NCBI GenBank assembly: GCA_036382855.1
Contig: DASVPO010000004.1
Coordinates: 66,732 to 130,731 of the forward strand
Direction: 5' to 3'
Source: DASVTR01 sp036382855
GTDB lineage: Bacteria > Acidobacteriota > Blastocatellia > Pyrinomonadales > Pyrinomonadaceae
Length of the DNA stretch: 64,000 nucleotides
This document shows positions 43,127 through 51,987 of this stretch, one piece after another. A model generated the notes under the pieces. It was not told the DNA's origin. It made no database searches and saw nothing but the letters and a program-made list of their open reading frames with translations. The position numbers and the translations under genes are program-made. The first letter of the stretch is position 1. Each line of letters starts with the position of its first letter.

Positions 43127-43155
43127 AGTATAAGTGTCCAGAAGCCAACAAACAA
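43127..43155 (-). promoter_or_regulatory. Candidate sigma-70 promoter for the GGDEF-led operon
   Basis: On the minus strand TTGTTT (43155-43150), 17 nt, then TATACT (43132-43127), a 5/6 match at -10. It lies in the 265-nt gap between oppF and the GGDEF gene and points at the latter, upstream of both possible start codons. Confidence 0.4.
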
Positions 43156-43249
43156 GCGTTTTCTTCAGGAAATCGGGGCAAACGTTTGTTGAGGGCTGAG
43201 ACTTTTTTGCGCCTCGCCTCGTAAGTAAACGATTAATAGGGGACGGGTT

Positions 43250-44389
43250 TCACTGTGCGATGACCCGCTGCGCGTCGCGCAGGCCCGGCGCATCGCCCGG
43301 CGCGACCTGTTCGATGTCAGGCTGTTCGGGGCTGATTCGAATGCAGGCCGCGAAATGGTTCGGCTTAATTTCCGCCAGCGGGGGCACGACTTCCTTACAA
43401 GCCTGTATGGCGTAGGGACAGCGCGTGTGAAAGCGGCAGCCCGGCGGCGGATTAATCGGACTGGGAACGTCGCCTTCGAGCACGATGCGCTGGCGTGTCG
43501 CTTCAATTTCGGGGTCGGGCACGGGCACGGCGGAAATCAACGCCTTCGTGTAAGGCATCAACGGCTCGTCGTAGATCGTCTTGGCGTTAGCAATCTCGAC
43601 CAGTTTGCCGAGATACATCACCGCCACGCGGTCTGAGACATGACGGATGGCGCGCAGGTCGTGCGAGATAAACAGGTACGTTAGATTCTTCTGCCGCTGT
43701 AGTCGCTCCATCAGGTTCATAATCTGTGCCTGAATGGAAACGTCGAGGGCGGAGATGGGTTCATCTGCGACGATGAAGTCGGGGTCAACTGCGAGCGCGC
43801 GAGCGATTCCGATGCGCTGTCGCTGTCCGCCGGAAAACTCGTGCGGGAAACGTTTGATGAAACGCTTGTTGAGGCCGACTGTTTCCATCAACTCCTGCAC
43901 GCGGCGGTCAATGTCGCGGCCTGCTGCCAGGCGAAACGTCTGCACAGGCTCGCCTATTATCTGCCCAACCGTCATGCGCGGATTGAGCGAGGCATACGGG
44001 TCTTGAAAAATCATCTGTAGATGCCTGCGCTGCTCGCGCATCGTGGTTGCGTCGAGATGCGCCAGGTCGCGCCCGTTGAATAAGACCTGCCCGCTGGTCG
44101 GCTCTGTTAAGCGCAGGATGGCGCGGCCAAGAGTTGACTTACCGCAGCCGGATTCACCGACGAGCCCTAGAGTCTCGCCGGGATAAATGTCAATCGTCAC
44201 GCCGTCGACCGCCTTGACGACGCGGCGCACCTGACTGCCGCCGAAGATTTTGTTGACGAGTGTGCCGCCGCCCAAATCGAAATGAACTTTGAGGTCGCGG
44301 ATGGCAATCAAAGGCGCGGCCGCTTTGTCCGCTTCTATCGGCGGCGGCATCGCCTGCACTTGGGCCATGTCTCCCGGTTGTTGACTCAT
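43250..44389 (-). CDS. oppF: Oligopeptide ABC transporter ATP-binding protein OppF
   Basis: 379 residues from MSQQPGDMAQ; the start overlaps the OppD stop as ATGA, while a longer frame would run 318 nt into oppD. Walker A is GLVGESGCGKSTLG, the signature is FSGGQRQRIGIARAL, and Walker B is FIVADEPISALD. The C-terminal oligo-HPY extension has GCRFHTRCPYAIQACK, with four cysteines in the region, and is typical of Opp/Dpp ATPases. It energises peptide uptake through OppB/OppC together with OppD. Last gene of the importer operon. Confidence 0.93.
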   Translation of the reverse strand: MSQQPGDMAQVQAMPPPIEADKAAAPLIAIRDLKVHFDLGGGTLVNKIFGGSQVRRVVKAVDGVTIDIYPGETLGLVGESGCGKSTLGRAILRLTEPTSGQVLFNGRDLAHLDATTMREQRRHLQMIFQDPYASLNPRMTVGQIIGEPVQTFRLAAGRDIDRRVQELMETVGLNKRFIKRFPHEFSGGQRQRIGIARALAVDPDFIVADEPISALDVSIQAQIMNLMERLQRQKNLTYLFISHDLRAIRHVSDRVAVMYLGKLVEIANAKTIYDEPLMPYTKALISAVPVPDPEIEATRQRIVLEGDVPSPINPPPGCRFHTRCPYAIQACKEVVPPLAEIKPNHFAACIRISPEQPDIEQVAPGDAPGLRDAQRVIAQ

Positions 44390-45450
44390 CCCTTGCTTTC
44401 CGTTTGAGTTTGATTCTGAACCTGCGCCGTCTTCCCTGCTCTCGCGTCGCGCTCCGCGCAGGATTTTCCGTAAACCTCTTCGGCGAAATGGCAGAGCGAA
44501 TGGTGGTCGGGCGTGAGCGCAACGAAGGGCGGAAATTCTCTGTGGCAAATCTCTTCGGCGCGTTCGCAGCGCTCCGCAAACGGGCAGCCCGGCGGCAGAT
44601 GCGCAACATCCGGCGGCAGGCCCGGTATCTGGTAGAGAGAGCCCTGCTCGGCGGTCGGGTCGGGCACGGAGCGCAGCAGACCTTTCGTGTACGGATTGCC
44701 CGGACAACCGAACAAGTCGCGCGTCTTCGCCTGCTCGAAAACCTTCCCTGCGTACATGACGATGATGTGGTCTGTCATTCCGGCGACGACGCCTAGGTCG
44801 TGCGTGATGAGAATGACGCTCGTTCCTGTCTCCTGCTTGAGCTGCTTGATGAGTTCGAGAATCTGCGCTTGAATCGTCACGTCGAGCGCGGTGGTCGGCT
44901 CGTCTGCAATCAGCAATTCAGGCTCGCAGGAGAGGGCCATCGCAATCATCACGCGCTGGCGCATGCCGCCTGAAAACTCGTGCGGGTAAGAATCAACGCG
45001 TGAGCGCGCATCCGGGATGCCGACGGTTTCGAGCATCTTGATGGCGTGCTCGTAAGCCTGCGCTTTCGTGTGGCCCAAGTGAAGCTCTGTGATTTCCATC
45101 AACTGCTTCGAGATACGCATGAACGGATTGAGCGAGGTCATCGGGTCTTGAAAAATCATAGCGATGCGCTTGCCGCGAATTTTCCGTAACTCATCAACGG
45201 GCAGAGCGCGCAAGTCCTGTCCCTCGAAAAGTATCTCGCCGGAAACAATCTTGCCCGGCGGCTCAGGTATCAGCCGGATGATGGACAGGTTCGTCACAGA
45301 CTTTCCCGATCCCGATTCACCAACAATCCCCAGCGTCTCCCCGCGCTGCAACTCGAAGCTGATGCCGTCAACCGCCTTCACGGTTCCGTCTTCAGTCTCG
45401 AAGTATGTCCGCAAGTCTCTGACCGAAAGAATGCTTCCGTTACGACTCAT
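44386..45450 (-). CDS. oppD: Oligopeptide ABC transporter ATP-binding protein OppD
   Basis: 354 residues. Walker A is GIVGESGSGKSVTNL, the signature is FSGGMRQRVMIAMAL and Walker B is LLIADEPTTALD; the switch His is in ILITHDLGVV. The C-terminal oligo-HPY domain has GCPFAERCERAEEICH and a terminal Gln/Thr-rich tail. It forms the ATPase heterodimer with OppF, whose gene overlaps its end. Between this gene and oppC lies a hairpin-forming heptad-repeat element (45457-45533), which may alter the expression ratio of the ATPases to the permeases. Confidence 0.93.
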   Translation of the reverse strand: MSRNGSILSVRDLRTYFETEDGTVKAVDGISFELQRGETLGIVGESGSGKSVTNLSIIRLIPEPPGKIVSGEILFEGQDLRALPVDELRKIRGKRIAMIFQDPMTSLNPFMRISKQLMEITELHLGHTKAQAYEHAIKMLETVGIPDARSRVDSYPHEFSGGMRQRVMIAMALSCEPELLIADEPTTALDVTIQAQILELIKQLKQETGTSVILITHDLGVVAGMTDHIIVMYAGKVFEQAKTRDLFGCPGNPYTKGLLRSVPDPTAEQGSLYQIPGLPPDVAHLPPGCPFAERCERAEEICHREFPPFVALTPDHHSLCHFAEEVYGKSCAERDARAGKTAQVQNQTQTESKG

Positions 45451-45456
45451 AACAAA

Positions 45457-45533
45457 GTGATGAGTGATGAGTGATGAGTAATGAGTGAGAAGCTGTTGTT
45501 AACGCATCACTCATTACTCATCACTCACCACTG
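45457..45533. repeat. TRATGAG heptad repeat, inverted arms (copy 1)
   Basis: The left arm has four to five 7-bp units (TGATGAG, TGATGAG, TGATGAG, TAATGAG, then a partial). A loop of about 15 nt follows, then the right arm is the reverse complement (units CTCATCA / CTCATTA). The arms pair over more than 20 bp. Located between oppC and oppD, inside a co-transcribed operon. Confidence 0.9.
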
Positions 45534-45537
45534 CCTT

Positions 45538-46647
45538 TCATACCTTTCGCATCTGCGGGTCGAGGGCGTCGCGCAGTCCGTCTCCGAGAAAGTTGAGCGA
45601 GAAGAGCGTCAGCGCCATCGTCACACCGGGGAAGATTAACTGCCACGGAAAGATTGCTATGTTCTGTATGCCGTCGGAAGCGAGGCTGCCCCATGAAGCC
45701 AGCGGCGCTTGCACGCCGAGGCCGAGAAACGAGAGAAACGCTTCCTGCAACATGACGGTCGGAATCGTCAGCGTCGCATAGACGATAACTGGGCCAAGCG
45801 TGTTCGGAACGAGATGCCGGAAGATGATGCGCGGCGTGGAGACGCCCGTGGCGCGTGCTGCGAGCACAAACTCCTGATTCTTGAGCGAGATGATTTGCCC
45901 GCGTACGATGCGCGCCATCGTCAGCCATGAGACAGCGCCGAGCGCTATGAACAGAAGAATCAACTGTCCGAGCGCGGAACTGCCGCCGACGTTGCCGAAG
46001 AGCTTGCCGCTGCCGAAAAAGGCCAGCAGCACTATGACAATCATCATGTAAGGCAGCGCGTAGAGCACGTCAACAATACGCATCATCACGTTGTCCGTCT
46101 TACCGCCCAGGTAGCCGGCGGTCGCGCCGTAAGTTATTCCTATCAGGAGCGAGACGAATGTTGAGATAACGCCGACCATCAGCGATATGCGGCCGCCAAT
46201 CAGGACGCGCGCGAGAATGTCGCGCCCCTGGCTATCCGTTCCCATCGGATGTGTCCATGAGAATTCTCCGGCCTCAGTCCTGAAGGGCGGGAGCGATTTA
46301 ATCATGTCGGAATTGATGGTGAAATACTCGTAGCCGGTCGTCTTCTTGACGATGAACGGCCCGATGAGCGTCGCCAGCACCATAATGCCGACGACAATCA
46401 GGCCGAAGACCGCCAGCTTGTTTTTCAACAACCTGCGCCAGGCATCTTTCCACAATGAAGTGCCTGCGACGATTTGGCCCGTCTCGGCCGTGCGTACGTC
46501 GCCTTCCCCGACGGCAAACTCAGGCGCGGTGTGAATAATGTCGCCCTCACGGTCGCGCACGGGCGGCTCCGGCGGCGTGCCGAGCGGCGTGAGCGCGGGT
46601 TCTGTGCGCGCGGGTTCTTGTTCAGACAATGGTCGCTCGTCGTTCAT
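45538..46647 (-). CDS. oppC: Oligopeptide ABC transporter permease OppC
   Basis: 369 residues from MNDERPLSEQ, starting 4 nt after the oppB stop. A long Pro/Glu-rich hydrophilic N-terminus (about 75 residues) precedes membrane segment 1 (LAVFGLIVVGIMVLATLIGPF). The OppC-specific TDSQGRDILARVLIGGRISL segment follows, then five more membrane segments. The EAA loop that contacts the ATPases is EFVLAARATGVSTPRIIFRHLVPN. It is longer than most OppC proteins because of the N-terminal tail and a periplasmic loop (TTGYEYFTINSDM). Works with OppB as the membrane channel. Confidence 0.93.
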   Translation of the reverse strand: MNDERPLSEQEPARTEPALTPLGTPPEPPVRDREGDIIHTAPEFAVGEGDVRTAETGQIVAGTSLWKDAWRRLLKNKLAVFGLIVVGIMVLATLIGPFIVKKTTGYEYFTINSDMIKSLPPFRTEAGEFSWTHPMGTDSQGRDILARVLIGGRISLMVGVISTFVSLLIGITYGATAGYLGGKTDNVMMRIVDVLYALPYMMIVIVLLAFFGSGKLFGNVGGSSALGQLILLFIALGAVSWLTMARIVRGQIISLKNQEFVLAARATGVSTPRIIFRHLVPNTLGPVIVYATLTIPTVMLQEAFLSFLGLGVQAPLASWGSLASDGIQNIAIFPWQLIFPGVTMALTLFSLNFLGDGLRDALDPQMRKV

Positions 46648-46651
46648 GGCT

Positions 46652-47572
46652 TTAGTACCGAATTCTCGGATCAACGTAAGCGTAAGCGATGTCCACCAGA
46701 AGATTGAAGACTAAAGTAATGATGCCGATGAAGGCGACGATGCCTAGAATCAAAGGCTCGTCGCGATTCAGGTTGGCGTTGATGAAATAGTTGCCAAGGC
46801 CGGGCAGCGCGAAGATGCGCTCGACGACGACTGTGCCCGTGACCAGCACGGCCAGCGCAGGGCCTGTAAAGGAGATGACAGGCATCAAGCCTCCGCGCAT
46901 GACGTGGCGGAAAACCACGTCGCGCTCGCGCAGGCCCTTCGCACGCGCCGTCCGTATGTAGTCGGAGCGCAGCACCTCAAGCATCCCGGCGCGCGTCAGG
47001 CGCGCGATGTAGGCCATATAGACGCCCGAAAGCGTGATGACGGGCAGGATAACGTTGAGACTGAAGAAGCCTGCCCAGCGCGCGGGCGGCAGCCAGTAGA
47101 GCGTCAGCGAGAAGACGAGCACGAGCAGCGGGCCGAGTACGAAGTTGGGCATAGAGATGCCGAGCATCGCAAGGCCCATCGAGGCGTAGTCCCACTTCGT
47201 GTTCTGCCTGAGCGCGGCAATCGTTCCAGACGTGATGCCGACGATGAGCGCCAGCAGGTAGGCCAGAAAGCCTATGGTCGCCGAGATGGGAAAAGTGTTG
47301 AGCAGTATTTCGTTGACGCGCTGCCCCTCATACTTCAGCGAGTTGCCGAAATCAAGGCGCAGGATATTGCCGATCATCTTGCCGTACTGCACATACCATG
47401 GCTTGTCTATGCCGTACTTCTCGCGAATGTTCTTTTCGATGGCGGCCGGAAGTTTCTTCTCCTGCGAGTAGAAGTTGCCGGGCGCGAGCCGGATGAGTCC
47501 CCACGTCAGCGTAATGACGATGAGCACCATCGGAATAGTTATCAGCAGGCGACGAATGATGAACCGTAGCAT
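46652..47572 (-). CDS. oppB: Oligopeptide ABC transporter permease OppB
   Basis: 306 residues with six predicted membrane segments: segment 1 RLLITIPMVLIVITLTWGLI; others include ATIGFLAYLLALIVGITSG and FVLGPLLVLVFSLTLYWL. The EAA loop is YIRTARAKGLRERDVVFRHVMRG, which matches Opp/Dpp permeases. It forms the channel with OppC. The start follows the binding-protein gene by 60 nt. Confidence 0.94.
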   Translation of the reverse strand: MLRFIIRRLLITIPMVLIVITLTWGLIRLAPGNFYSQEKKLPAAIEKNIREKYGIDKPWYVQYGKMIGNILRLDFGNSLKYEGQRVNEILLNTFPISATIGFLAYLLALIVGITSGTIAALRQNTKWDYASMGLAMLGISMPNFVLGPLLVLVFSLTLYWLPPARWAGFFSLNVILPVITLSGVYMAYIARLTRAGMLEVLRSDYIRTARAKGLRERDVVFRHVMRGGLMPVISFTGPALAVLVTGTVVVERIFALPGLGNYFINANLNRDEPLILGIVAFIGIITLVFNLLVDIAYAYVDPRIRY

Positions 47573-47632
47573 GGTTTTTTGACCCTCAAACGGCTATTAA
47601 GAATTGACGCTCCCTTAGTTCTAACTATCAAC

Positions 47633-49666
47633 TCACTTCGAACAAACCGGCAATTCCTTTTCTCTCTCCTTGAAGTCTCTGCTCTGCGTGTCGTAGGTCA
47701 TCTTCGGAACGCCGTAATCCCATTTAGACGTGTCGTGCTCAATGCAGACGTATTTCCAGGCGTGCATCGTTCCGGGATTCGGGTACATGCCTTTGACGTA
47801 TGGCTTCTTCATCCACTTTGTAGCATCTGTCTGCAACGGAATCACAGGCTGTGCTGCAATCAGAATGGCTTCCGCTTCGGCAAGGAGTTCGTAGCGCTTC
47901 TGCGGGTCGAGCGTGCGATTGGCTTCATTGAGTTTCTCGACAAACTTCGGGTCGTACCAGCCTGTGCCGTTGTCGCCCTTCGGTGTGGAGAAGAGGTTGA
48001 GGAACGTGACCGGGTCCATGTAGTCGCCAATCCAGCCGGAGCGCGCCAGCCCCTTGTATTCGAGATTGGCGCGCGATTGCAGAAACGTCTTAAATTCCAT
48101 GCTCTTCATCGGCAGCGTCAGCCCCAAGTTCTGCTTCCACTGCGCCTGTAGATATTCGGAGATAGCTTTGTTTGATTCCTGCGTGTTGTATGTAATCTCA
48201 ACTTCGTCTATCGGAAATTTCTTCGGGTCGTAATTTCCGGCGGCGTCCTTGTAGCCAGCCTCGACCATCAGTTGCTTGGCCCTGACGGGGTCGAACGGGT
48301 CGCCTTTCGGTTGCGGGTAGCCTGCGAAAACGCCCTCCGGCGAGAAGGCCGTCAGCGGTTTTGTTTTTCTCCACTTCGCCAGCGCCACCTTATCAACCGC
48401 CATGTTGAAAGCCTTACGAACGCGCACATCGTTCATCGGCGGCCGCGTAGTGTTAATCTGAAAATAACTGATCGCGGCTTCGGGCGCGTCCATGTAATCC
48501 TTCAGCGGCTCTATCAAATCGAGCCATGCGACGGGGACGGTGTGATTCAGAACGGCATCAACCTCGCCCGCTTTATAAAGATTCATAATCTGCGGGTTAT
48601 CGTCCATCGGATAAAACCTGATCTCGTCAAGCTGCACGCGCGCCACATCCCAGTAGTGCGGATTACGAACGACGACAAGCTCGTGATACGGCTTCCAAGT
48701 CTTGAGCTTGAACGCACCGCTGGTGACGATGTTTGCCGGTTGCGTCCACGCTTCGTGATGCTTCTCGATGATTCTTTGCGGCACGACGTGGAAAAACTGG
48801 TGGGCCATCAATCCTAGGAAGTAAGGTGCTGACTGCGTAAGCGTGACGCGAAACGTATAGTCGTCAAGGGCTTCGACGCCCATGTGCTCCGCCTTGACGG
48901 GTTCAAACTGTTTTCCTTCGACAGCAGCCTTCAGCTTCGCGTTATCCTTCAGAGCTTCGGCTCTTGCGGTCTCATCGGCGGGCAGGATGAGACGGTTGGG
49001 CGAATGTAGAAACTGGTGAAAAGGTGTGTCGGGGTCTGGCGTCGGTTCTTCCGCGGTGGCCGGATATTCGTTGGCCGGAGTGATCGGTGCGGCTTCGGGT
49101 GCGGCCGCTGGAGCAGCACTCTTCTCCTTATCGGCAGCGAAATCTTTTTCCAGCAGATAGGTATTATTGGCCGGGTCGCGGACGAAGACGCCGCCTTCGT
49201 TGTAGGCTTGCGCGTACTTGATGTAATAGCCTAGATAGGCATTGCGCGAGGCCAGTTCGGGCGAGAGGCCGCGACGGAACGTGTAGAGAAAGTCGCGCGC
49301 CGTAATGGGTTCGCCGTCAGACCAGCGTGCGTTTTTCCTGAGATGGAAGACAAACTCGGAAGAATCCTTGTTGACATCCCAACGCTCCGCGATGCCCGGA
49401 ATCGGCTCCATGTTCCGTGGGTCAAACTCGCACAGCGCTTCGAAGAGAGCCATGTAGATACGCCCTTCGGGCTGCCCCGTTCCTATCTGCGGGTCGAGCG
49501 ATTCCGGCTCCGAGCCCGTTACGTAGCGCATGACTTGCCCTGTGGGCGGGTTCGTCTTGCCGAAGAACATCTGGTTTCCGGCGGAAGCCGCGCAAGCCGT
49601 AGCGACGAACGCAAGCGCCACCAGCAAGAGAGCAAGGCGTGTCTTACTGGAACTGAAAAACGTCAT
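47633..49666 (-). CDS. oppA: Peptide ABC transporter substrate-binding lipoprotein (SBP_bac_5)
   Basis: 677 residues. A lipoprotein signal ends at a lipobox, VATAC, with Cys near residue 25. The solute-binding family 5 fold follows: GSEPESLDPQIGTGQPEGRIYMALFEAL, WDVNKDSSEFVFHLRKNARWSDGEPITARDFLYTFRR, TSGAFKLKTWKPYHELVVVRNPHYWD, INTTRPPMNDVRVRKAFNMAVD. An Ala/Pro/Glu-rich insertion (about 175-225) interrupts the first domain and makes the protein longer than E. coli OppA. Tethered to a membrane on the periplasmic side, it would deliver peptides to OppBC. It is adjacent to and co-directional with oppBCDF. Confidence 0.93.
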   Translation of the reverse strand: MTFFSSSKTRLALLLVALAFVATACAASAGNQMFFGKTNPPTGQVMRYVTGSEPESLDPQIGTGQPEGRIYMALFEALCEFDPRNMEPIPGIAERWDVNKDSSEFVFHLRKNARWSDGEPITARDFLYTFRRGLSPELASRNAYLGYYIKYAQAYNEGGVFVRDPANNTYLLEKDFAADKEKSAAPAAAPEAAPITPANEYPATAEEPTPDPDTPFHQFLHSPNRLILPADETARAEALKDNAKLKAAVEGKQFEPVKAEHMGVEALDDYTFRVTLTQSAPYFLGLMAHQFFHVVPQRIIEKHHEAWTQPANIVTSGAFKLKTWKPYHELVVVRNPHYWDVARVQLDEIRFYPMDDNPQIMNLYKAGEVDAVLNHTVPVAWLDLIEPLKDYMDAPEAAISYFQINTTRPPMNDVRVRKAFNMAVDKVALAKWRKTKPLTAFSPEGVFAGYPQPKGDPFDPVRAKQLMVEAGYKDAAGNYDPKKFPIDEVEITYNTQESNKAISEYLQAQWKQNLGLTLPMKSMEFKTFLQSRANLEYKGLARSGWIGDYMDPVTFLNLFSTPKGDNGTGWYDPKFVEKLNEANRTLDPQKRYELLAEAEAILIAAQPVIPLQTDATKWMKKPYVKGMYPNPGTMHAWKYVCIEHDTSKWDYGVPKMTYDTQSRDFKEREKELPVCSK

Positions 49667-49995
49667 GGCTTAAATTCCTTTGGCCTGCGGCGGGCGCTCC
49701 CTCGTTAAGAGCGCGCTCCAAGAAAGCCTTTTCAAAGTTGAAAGGGGAGGTGCTTGAACTTCTTCTCAGTCCGTGCAAGCGCGCCGGGAGAAACGACAGG
49801 CACAAGACATCCGAACAAGATTACCCGCGAAATGGGAGAACTTTTCCGTTTATGCTCTTCGGCAGTGTGCGTCAAAGTATCACGCTCGCACTCAATTTAT
49901 CAAGTTGCATCTTTTTTATCCGATACAATTTAACGGATGCTGCGAGCGCTTGGCAGAGTTGCTTAAGGAATAACTGGAGGGGGCGAGTTTTCGGT
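49667..49995 (-). other. Gap between the two binding-protein genes, with candidate promoter
   Basis: About 330 nt with no supported gene. On the minus strand TTGATA (49903-49898), 16 nt, then GATACT (49881-49876) is a plausible sigma-70 promoter (5/6 and 4/6) pointing at oppA. No terminator hairpin was found after the upstream binding-protein gene, so read-through is also possible. Confidence 0.35.
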
Positions 49996-51978
49996 TCAGG
50001 GCGTAAACCACATGGCGGAGTTTTTCTTCGGCGGCTGCCAGCCGTTATTTATCCGCACGGTTTTCAGCGAGGGCGCGTCGAGCAGGTTCGACTCGAAGCC
50101 TGTGACGTAGGGTTTGACAAGAGCGTAGGAGGACGCGAAATAGATGGGCATCGCGGGCAATTCTTTAAGTGCCTGCGCTTCGGATGCGGGAGGCGGATTA
50201 ACGGGCGCGGCCACTCTGTTTTTCTCCGTGTCTGCCTCAACTCGCGCGGGCTGCTCTGCGTTGGGAGAGGGCGATTGTTCGACGTTTGCCTGAGCGTTTT
50301 CCGCATAGTCTGCAACGAGTTCGTCTTTCATGTTGAAGATGGCGCGCAGGTTTGTCGCTTCGTCCATCGTCTGCATGACGACGCTGCGCCGCACGACATC
50401 GTAGTCGCCCGCACGAACAGCCGCCTCATACTCGTCCCAACCCTTCATCACAACTTCCGTCTCAATGCCGAGCGAGGTGCGCCACATAGAGGCCACACGC
50501 TGCGCGACAATGCGCTGCTGCTCATTGCGGTTGATGAGCAGCCGGACGCGCGGAAAACCTTTGCCGCCGGGATAGCCAGCCGACGAAAGCAGGCTTTGAG
50601 CACGATAGACATCGTGCTCGATGGCGGGCGTCTGTTCGGCGTGTGCGTTTGCAGCGCTGGCCGTCTGCACCGGCAAAAACTTTTTCGCAGGCTCGGTCGC
50701 GCCGCCCAGTTCATCTTCGCTGATGCGGTCGCGGTCAATGGCAATCGTCAGCGCCTCGCGTATACGCACGTCACCGAAGGGCGCGTGATTCGTGTTGAAG
50801 GAATAGTAGGTGAGCGCACCGTAGGTGGCGCGGCGAAAATCTCTGTAAGGCGCAAGCAGCTTCAGGGCCAGCGGCTCGAAGTTGGCGTTGGTGACGGCAT
50901 CAACCTCGCCCGCGTGATAAGCCGCGAGCGCAGCCTCCGCGTTCCCTGTCGCGACAAACTGCACGCGCTCAAGCGCGACGGTCTGCGTGTCCCAGTAGTG
51001 CTTCGCGCGTTCGAGCACGACGCCCTCGCGGCTAATCTCCGTCAACTGAAACGCACCGTTAGAGACAACTTTAGTTGAGGCCGGATTATCCAGAGACGAC
51101 GCCTGCGACGCATGAATCGGACGGAAGACAGGATGCGCGACGAGCGAAGGAAAGCTTGGATCTGGCTGCTGCAAGCGTACGCGCAGCACGTAATCGCTCA
51201 ACGCCTCAACTCCAAACGGCGTAGACGGAGGCTGCTGCTTTCCGTTTTCAGTCTTGTTCGCCCCGGCCTGCCTGTTCTCTTCTCGCCGCGTCTCGCTGCC
51301 GCCACTCGCAACCGGCGGCTGCGCTGTAGCTTGCTCTGCAAGAGGGACAGCAACCTTCTCCTGCTGCAATTCCACGCCGACTATATTTTCCAGCAGCCGC
51401 GCGTGTGGCGCACGCTCGCCAAGCTGCACTGTGCGCTGCCAGGAGCGTACGAAATCATGCGCGGTGACGCGCTCATTATTAGACCAGCGCGCATCCTGCC
51501 GCAGATGAAACGTCCACTCTTTTCCGTCGGCGGAAGATTCCCAGCGCGCAGCGACGCCGGGCAGCGGCGCAAGCGTCTTCGGGTCATACTCGGTCAAGCC
51601 CTCGAACATCGCGCGCACGGCATCCGTGTCCGGCGGCGCGGCGGCCAGCGCCGGGTCAAACACCTGCGGCAACCCGCCGTCGCTCCAGCGAAACTCCTGC
51701 CCGCGCGGCACATTCGCGCGCCCGTAGTAAGGCTCTACTTCGTTGTCAAGAAAACACCCGCCGCTCACGAGCGCGATGCTGACAAGCAACGCCGAAATCA
51801 TACGAGACGAGACACGGCAACGCCTGAAGAAGACGCGCTGATGCTTTGACGCTCTAACGCGACGCAGAAACACGCCCTGACAAACAAGCGCGCGCAACGA
51901 AGAGACGCTTCTGCTGAAAGAACCTCTTCCGCCGAAACTGCGCCTGCTCCGCGCCTGGTTGTCTTTGCGCTCTCTCAT
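49996..51978 (-). CDS. Second peptide-binding lipoprotein (SBP_bac_5)
   Basis: 660 residues if started at 51978, where AGGAAAG directly precedes the ATG. That start gives an unusual Arg/Ser-rich N-tail of 59 residues before the lipoprotein signal MISALLVSIALVSGGC. Starting at that internal Met (51801) would give a normal lipoprotein. The fold is family 5: LPQVFDPALAAAPPDTDAVRAMFEGL, WTFHLRQDARWSNNERVTAHDFVRSWQ, YSFNTNHAPFGDVRIREALTIAID. Two low-complexity inserts (about 215-255, and near 565-600, rich in Ala, Pro, Glu, Asn) interrupt it. Clearly paralogous to OppA but quite diverged, so it probably widens the substrate range of the same importer. It lies 9 nt after coaE. Confidence 0.88.
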   Translation of the reverse strand: MRERKDNQARSRRSFGGRGSFSRSVSSLRALVCQGVFLRRVRASKHQRVFFRRCRVSSRMISALLVSIALVSGGCFLDNEVEPYYGRANVPRGQEFRWSDGGLPQVFDPALAAAPPDTDAVRAMFEGLTEYDPKTLAPLPGVAARWESSADGKEWTFHLRQDARWSNNERVTAHDFVRSWQRTVQLGERAPHARLLENIVGVELQQEKVAVPLAEQATAQPPVASGGSETRREENRQAGANKTENGKQQPPSTPFGVEALSDYVLRVRLQQPDPSFPSLVAHPVFRPIHASQASSLDNPASTKVVSNGAFQLTEISREGVVLERAKHYWDTQTVALERVQFVATGNAEAALAAYHAGEVDAVTNANFEPLALKLLAPYRDFRRATYGALTYYSFNTNHAPFGDVRIREALTIAIDRDRISEDELGGATEPAKKFLPVQTASAANAHAEQTPAIEHDVYRAQSLLSSAGYPGGKGFPRVRLLINRNEQQRIVAQRVASMWRTSLGIETEVVMKGWDEYEAAVRAGDYDVVRRSVVMQTMDEATNLRAIFNMKDELVADYAENAQANVEQSPSPNAEQPARVEADTEKNRVAAPVNPPPASEAQALKELPAMPIYFASSYALVKPYVTGFESNLLDAPSLKTVRINNGWQPPKKNSAMWFTP

Positions 51979-51987
51979 CTTTCCTGT

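Noticed and set aside
45457..45533. CRISPR-like array
   Set aside because: Units are 7 bp and tandem without spacers, and the arms are inverted. This is a hairpin repeat, and no cas gene is near.
49738..51078. 446-codon plus-strand open frame
   Set aside because: It runs antisense through the second peptide-binding lipoprotein. That protein shows clear family motifs, while the antisense frame is low-complexity and Arg-rich.
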